Shown piece by piece: positions 61,573 through 64,000 of a DNA stretch of 64,000 bases (positions are counted from its first letter, which is position 1; the number at the start of each line of letters is the position of its first letter). This DNA comes from Hoeflea prorocentri (GTDB lineage Bacteria; Pseudomonadota; Alphaproteobacteria; Rhizobiales; Rhizobiaceae): positions 3,472,001 to 3,536,000 of the forward strand of contig NZ_JAPJZI010000001.1 in the NCBI RefSeq assembly GCF_027944115.1. The letters are read 5' to 3'. A program made the position numbers and the translations under genes. The notes beneath the pieces are model-generated. The model ran no database searches, was not told the DNA's origin, and saw only the letters and a program-made list of their open reading frames with translations.

Positions 61573-62874
61573 TCAACCCGCCGGCCGTTGTATCAGTATC
61601 TCGATGCGGCGGTTGGCATCGGCCAGAGGATCTTCCGGAATCTTGAGCCTGCGGTCGGCCTGACCGGACACCTCCTTGATGCGTTTCTCATCAAGACCTC
61701 CGCGCACCAGCATGAAAAAGGCGCTATGGGCGCGTGCCATCGACAGTTTCCAGTTGTCATTGTCGGCACGGGCAAATGGACGCGCATCGGTGTGACCGCG
61801 AATGATTACGGTGCCGTCCCGCTCGGCGAGAAGCTGTCCGATCTTTTCCATCGCCAGCACCATGTCGCGCTTTGGCACCGCAGACCCGACATTGAACATG
61901 CCGCCCTTCAGTTCGTCGGTCAGCGAGACCAGCAACCCACCATCCACCGGTGCGACTGTCAGCCCCTCGCCCAGCTGGATCTGTTCCTCTGCCAGGGCGG
62001 TTTCGATGCTTTCCTTGAACTCGCCGGCCTCCTGTTCTTCTGGATCGACTTCCTGCTTCTCGCGTTCGGCTTGCTGCTCTTCAGTCAGAGGCTCGCCTGG
62101 TTCCTCGGCGTCGGATTGACCTTCCGCCGTCAATCTGCCGGTTTTGGCGTCACTCGCCTCCTGCTCTTCATCCTGCGACTGCTCAAGGGCTGCAAGCCCT
62201 GCGCCGGCTGCTTCAAGCGCCTGCTTGATCGCATCGTTCGTTTCGGCCCGCGGAATGGTGCGCTCGACCCCGGTCTCGGTGATGTCTGAAGAGGTTTCTA
62301 TGTCCACCGATTTCGACCAGAAATCCGGATCGAACGGATCGCGGTAGGCCTCCCCGCCCGAGGCGCCTGTCGCGGGTCCGGACATATTCGCACCACCGTC
62401 TCCGGCAGCGCTGACATTTTTCTGCCGACCCGTCTCCAGGGCAATTTCGGAAAGGACCGAATAGGGATTTTCAAAAAAGTCCGCGTCGGAGTATTGCGAT
62501 TCTTCGCCGGCGGCCGAGTCGATATCGTCGCCGCCACCGGTCATCTGGCCGGCCTTGTAGCCCGCCTCCTGACTATCGGACAGGAACTCGACTTCATCAC
62601 CGACGCTTGCCTCATCCTGTTGTTTGAGGCCCCGCTCGGCCGGCTTGTTGTCCGTGAGCCTGATGGGATTGAAATAGCTGGCGACGGCCGCCTTGGTCTC
62701 GTCATTGGCTGCATTGATCAGCCACATGACCAGGAAGAACGCCATCATCGCGGTCATGAAGTCGGCATAGGCGATCTTCCACGCCCCGCCATGGTGACCG
62801 TGCTCACCTGATTTGCGTTTCTTGACGATGATGATCTCACCGCCGGAATGATGGGTGGATTGCGAATCCGTCAC
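61573..62874 (-). CDS. motB: Flagellar motor stator protein MotB
   Basis: A 433-residue stator subunit that pairs with MotA (not in the window). One membrane helix holds the proton-carrying Asp38 in [17 protein letters not shown]; a very long Glu/Gln-rich linker (about residues 80-300) follows, then the OmpA-like peptidoglycan-binding domain with [13 protein letters not shown] and [14 protein letters not shown]. The linker is longer than in enterobacteria, as usual in rhizobia. GTG 62874 overlaps the stop of the upstream gene by four bases. Confidence 0.95.
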   Translation of the reverse strand: MTDSQSTHHSGGEIIIVKKRKSGEHGHHGGAWKIAYADFMTAMMAFFLVMWLINAANDETKAAVASYFNPIRLTDNKPAERGLKQQDEASVGDEVEFLSDSQEAGYKAGQMTGGGDDIDSAAGEESQYSDADFFENPYSVLSEIALETGRQKNVSAAGDGGANMSGPATGASGGEAYRDPFDPDFWSKSVDIETSSDITETGVERTIPRAETNDAIKQALEAAGAGLAALEQSQDEEQEASDAKTGRLTAEGQSDAEEPGEPLTEEQQAEREKQEVDPEEQEAGEFKESIETALAEEQIQLGEGLTVAPVDGGLLVSLTDELKGGMFNVGSAVPKRDMVLAMEKIGQLLAERDGTVIIRGHTDARPFARADNDNWKLSMARAHSAFFMLVRGGLDEKRIKEVSGQADRRLKIPEDPLADANRRIEILIQRPAG

Positions 62875-63530
62875 GGAAGCACCTCACGCAGACGGTCGGC
62901 CCATTTCGACAGGCGCGTGCACAGTACCGCGTCGTCAATGTGGATGGTCAGATCGAATTCTTCGCTTTCAACGAACTCCATCAGCGCCGCGTCGTCGCCA
63001 AGCCGCTCCCTCAACGCCTCGAAAACCGATGCCGGACCACTGACAGTTTTGGTTGTCGCGGATTTGTCCTTCAGGCACTGCCGGATGGTTTCGGCGAGGG
63101 ATTCGACCATTTGCGTCGTCAGCGCCTGTTCAAACACCGGCGCAAGAACGCGTGTTACCTGAGCACCTATTGTCTCGACCAAATCGTTGCAAAGCGTATC
63201 ATATCGCGTGGCGAGTGCTGTTGAGAAATCCTGCTCATATCGGGTGCGCAACTCGTTGACTTCATCGCGGTGCCGGCCCCGCTCGCCTTCGAGTTCCTGC
63301 TCGTGCGTTGCAAGGAGCGCTTGCGTGGCTTCGCGTTTGCCCTGTTCAAAGGCGGCCGCCCGTTCGCCTTCGATATCAATCGCCGCGGCGGTGTGCACTG
63401 GCTGAGGCACCGTTTCGACGACAGATGATACCGGTTCCGGACGCGCGGGAAAAATGTCCGGTTCATCGGCCAATACATATGGTTCAGGCTTGCCGAAGTC
63501 TTTCAGATAGCGCTCTATCGCAACTGCCAT
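62871..63530 (-). CDS. Flagellar-locus protein, FliH-like (tentative)
   Basis: A 219-residue cytoplasmic protein. An N-terminal Pro-rich stretch (about residues 15-50) is followed by a coiled-coil ([46 protein letters not shown]) and a helical C-terminal domain ending [27 protein letters not shown]. This layout is that of FliH/SctL, the regulator of the export ATPase FliI; the homologue before motB in Sinorhizobium is annotated as hypothetical. ATG 63530 is chosen because GGAG lies nine bases upstream. It is coupled to motB by a GTGA overlap. Confidence 0.6.
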   Translation of the reverse strand: MAVAIERYLKDFGKPEPYVLADEPDIFPARPEPVSSVVETVPQPVHTAAAIDIEGERAAAFEQGKREATQALLATHEQELEGERGRHRDEVNELRTRYEQDFSTALATRYDTLCNDLVETIGAQVTRVLAPVFEQALTTQMVESLAETIRQCLKDKSATTKTVSGPASVFEALRERLGDDAALMEFVESEEFDLTIHIDDAVLCTRLSKWADRLREVLP

Positions 63531-63633
63531 GCCTTTTGTCTCCGGGATCGGCCCCATCATGCGGAATCGCTAAAGCATTCTGAGATTTTCTGTCGGTGAA
63601 AGGATAGAAGCCGAAACTTGTGCGAGGGTGATG

Positions 63634-63663
63634 AAAAAGCCGGCACGCGTTGCGTACCGGCTT
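63634..63663 (-). terminator. Rho-independent terminator after flagellin
   Basis: Minus strand: GCCGGTACGC, loop AAC, GCGTGCCGGC, with one T/G wobble, then TTTTT. It lies 57 bases after the flagellin stop and would end the flagellin transcript, so the fliH-like/motB/motC operon needs its own promoter in 63531-63633. Confidence 0.88.
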
Positions 63664-63719
63664 GTCCAAAAATCCTGGCCTGTGGTCACGGGTTCGGCCC
63701 GCGACCTATGGGTCAGCTC

Positions 63720-64000
63720 TTACTGCCTGAAGAGGGCGAGGATGTTCTGAGAGCTGTTGTTGGCGATCGACAGGGCCTGGATACCGAGCTGCTGCTGCGT
63801 TTGCAGTGCTTTCAGGCGTGTCGATTCCTGGTTCATATCGGCGTCCACCAGACGACCCACACCCTCGGTTATGGCATCCATCAGCGTGTTGACAAAATCA
63901 TTCTGCATGTCGACGCGCGACTTGACCGCACCAAGGCTGGATGCCGCATCCGTCAGGCTTTCAAGAATGTTGTCGGCAACGCGGAGCATGGCGCTGACTT
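63720..64000 (-). CDS. Flagellin, C-terminal part (5' end outside the window)
   Basis: The last 94 codons or so of a flagellin, the filament subunit. The C-terminal D0/D1 helices are clear: NILESLTDAASSLGAVKSRVDMQNDFVNTLMDAITEGVGRLVDADMNQESTRLKALQTQQQLGIQALSIANNSSQNILALFRQ. The frame stays open to the window edge. Rhizobia usually have several flagellin genes in tandem at this position, so more may lie beyond. The strong terminator follows the stop. Confidence 0.95.
   Translation of the reverse strand, partial: VSAMLRVADNILESLTDAASSLGAVKSRVDMQNDFVNTLMDAITEGVGRLVDADMNQESTRLKALQTQQQLGIQALSIANNSSQNILALFRQ

Overview
The window is a chromosomal segment from an alphaproteobacterium of the order Hyphomicrobiales (Rhizobiales). 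Several independent features point there: a flagellar locus containing FlaF, FlbT, a Rem/FtcR regulator, MotC and a MotD-type FliK; a FAD-free lpiA-acvB lipid gene pair; a PdhS-like soluble sensor kinase preceded by a CtrA box; an Irr-type iron control element; and a tRNA-His that lacks the otherwise universal G-1. No species name can be given from the sequence alone. There is no insertion sequence, phage, integrase or CRISPR array; the region reads as core chromosome with two accessory-looking islands.

Layout. Bases 1-10,000: rsmE (partial), gshA, a DUF937 protein, a DUF1127 small protein divergent from a LysR regulator, xseA, a cupin, and the leftward lpiA/mprF-acvB operon for lysyl-phosphatidylglycerol. 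Bases 10,150-18,700: tRNA-His, a phasin with a well-formed promoter/operator, the large PdhS-like kinase, an iron(III) permease behind a perfect Irr box, and acetoacetyl-CoA synthetase. Bases 18,800-31,000: AsmA-like protein, nitronate monooxygenase, a ScfR/RamB-type regulator divergent from isocitrate lyase (aceA), a GGDEF-EAL protein, an HI0933-type flavoprotein and a PuuA-like glutamine-synthetase homologue.

Bases 31,000-37,900 hold a compact leftward operon (MTHFS-like protein, NMT1-type binding protein, ATPase, an unusual two-in-one permease, adenine deaminase) divergent from an RpiR regulator. The short spacer between them carries six GTTTCA repeats, an evident operator. This looks like a nucleobase uptake and salvage system. 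Bases 38,200-42,300 are the Entner-Doudoroff operon zwf-pgl-edd, followed by convergent folD.

Bases 43,400-46,700 hold three exported-protein genes whose order and features resemble the Caulobacter holdfast anchor set hfaA-hfaB-hfaD: a small curlin-like protein, a CsgG-like lipoprotein and a seven-repeat surface protein. They lie directly downstream of the flagellar locus, which fills the rest of the window on the minus strand: flagellin (partial), a FliH-like protein, motB, motC, fliK, a lytic transglycosylase, rem, flgE, flgK, flgL, flaF, flbT, flgD, fliQ, flhA, fliR, and four small export or assembly genes (FliJ-like, FlgJ rod-binding, FlgN-like, FliL-like). Many of these genes overlap by 4-44 bases, so they are probably translated as coupled units, with breaks upstream of rem and flgE. 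The most noteworthy points are the hfa-like cluster, the RpiR/GTTTCA-controlled nucleobase operon and three regulatory sites readable by eye (CtrA, Irr and phasin operator).
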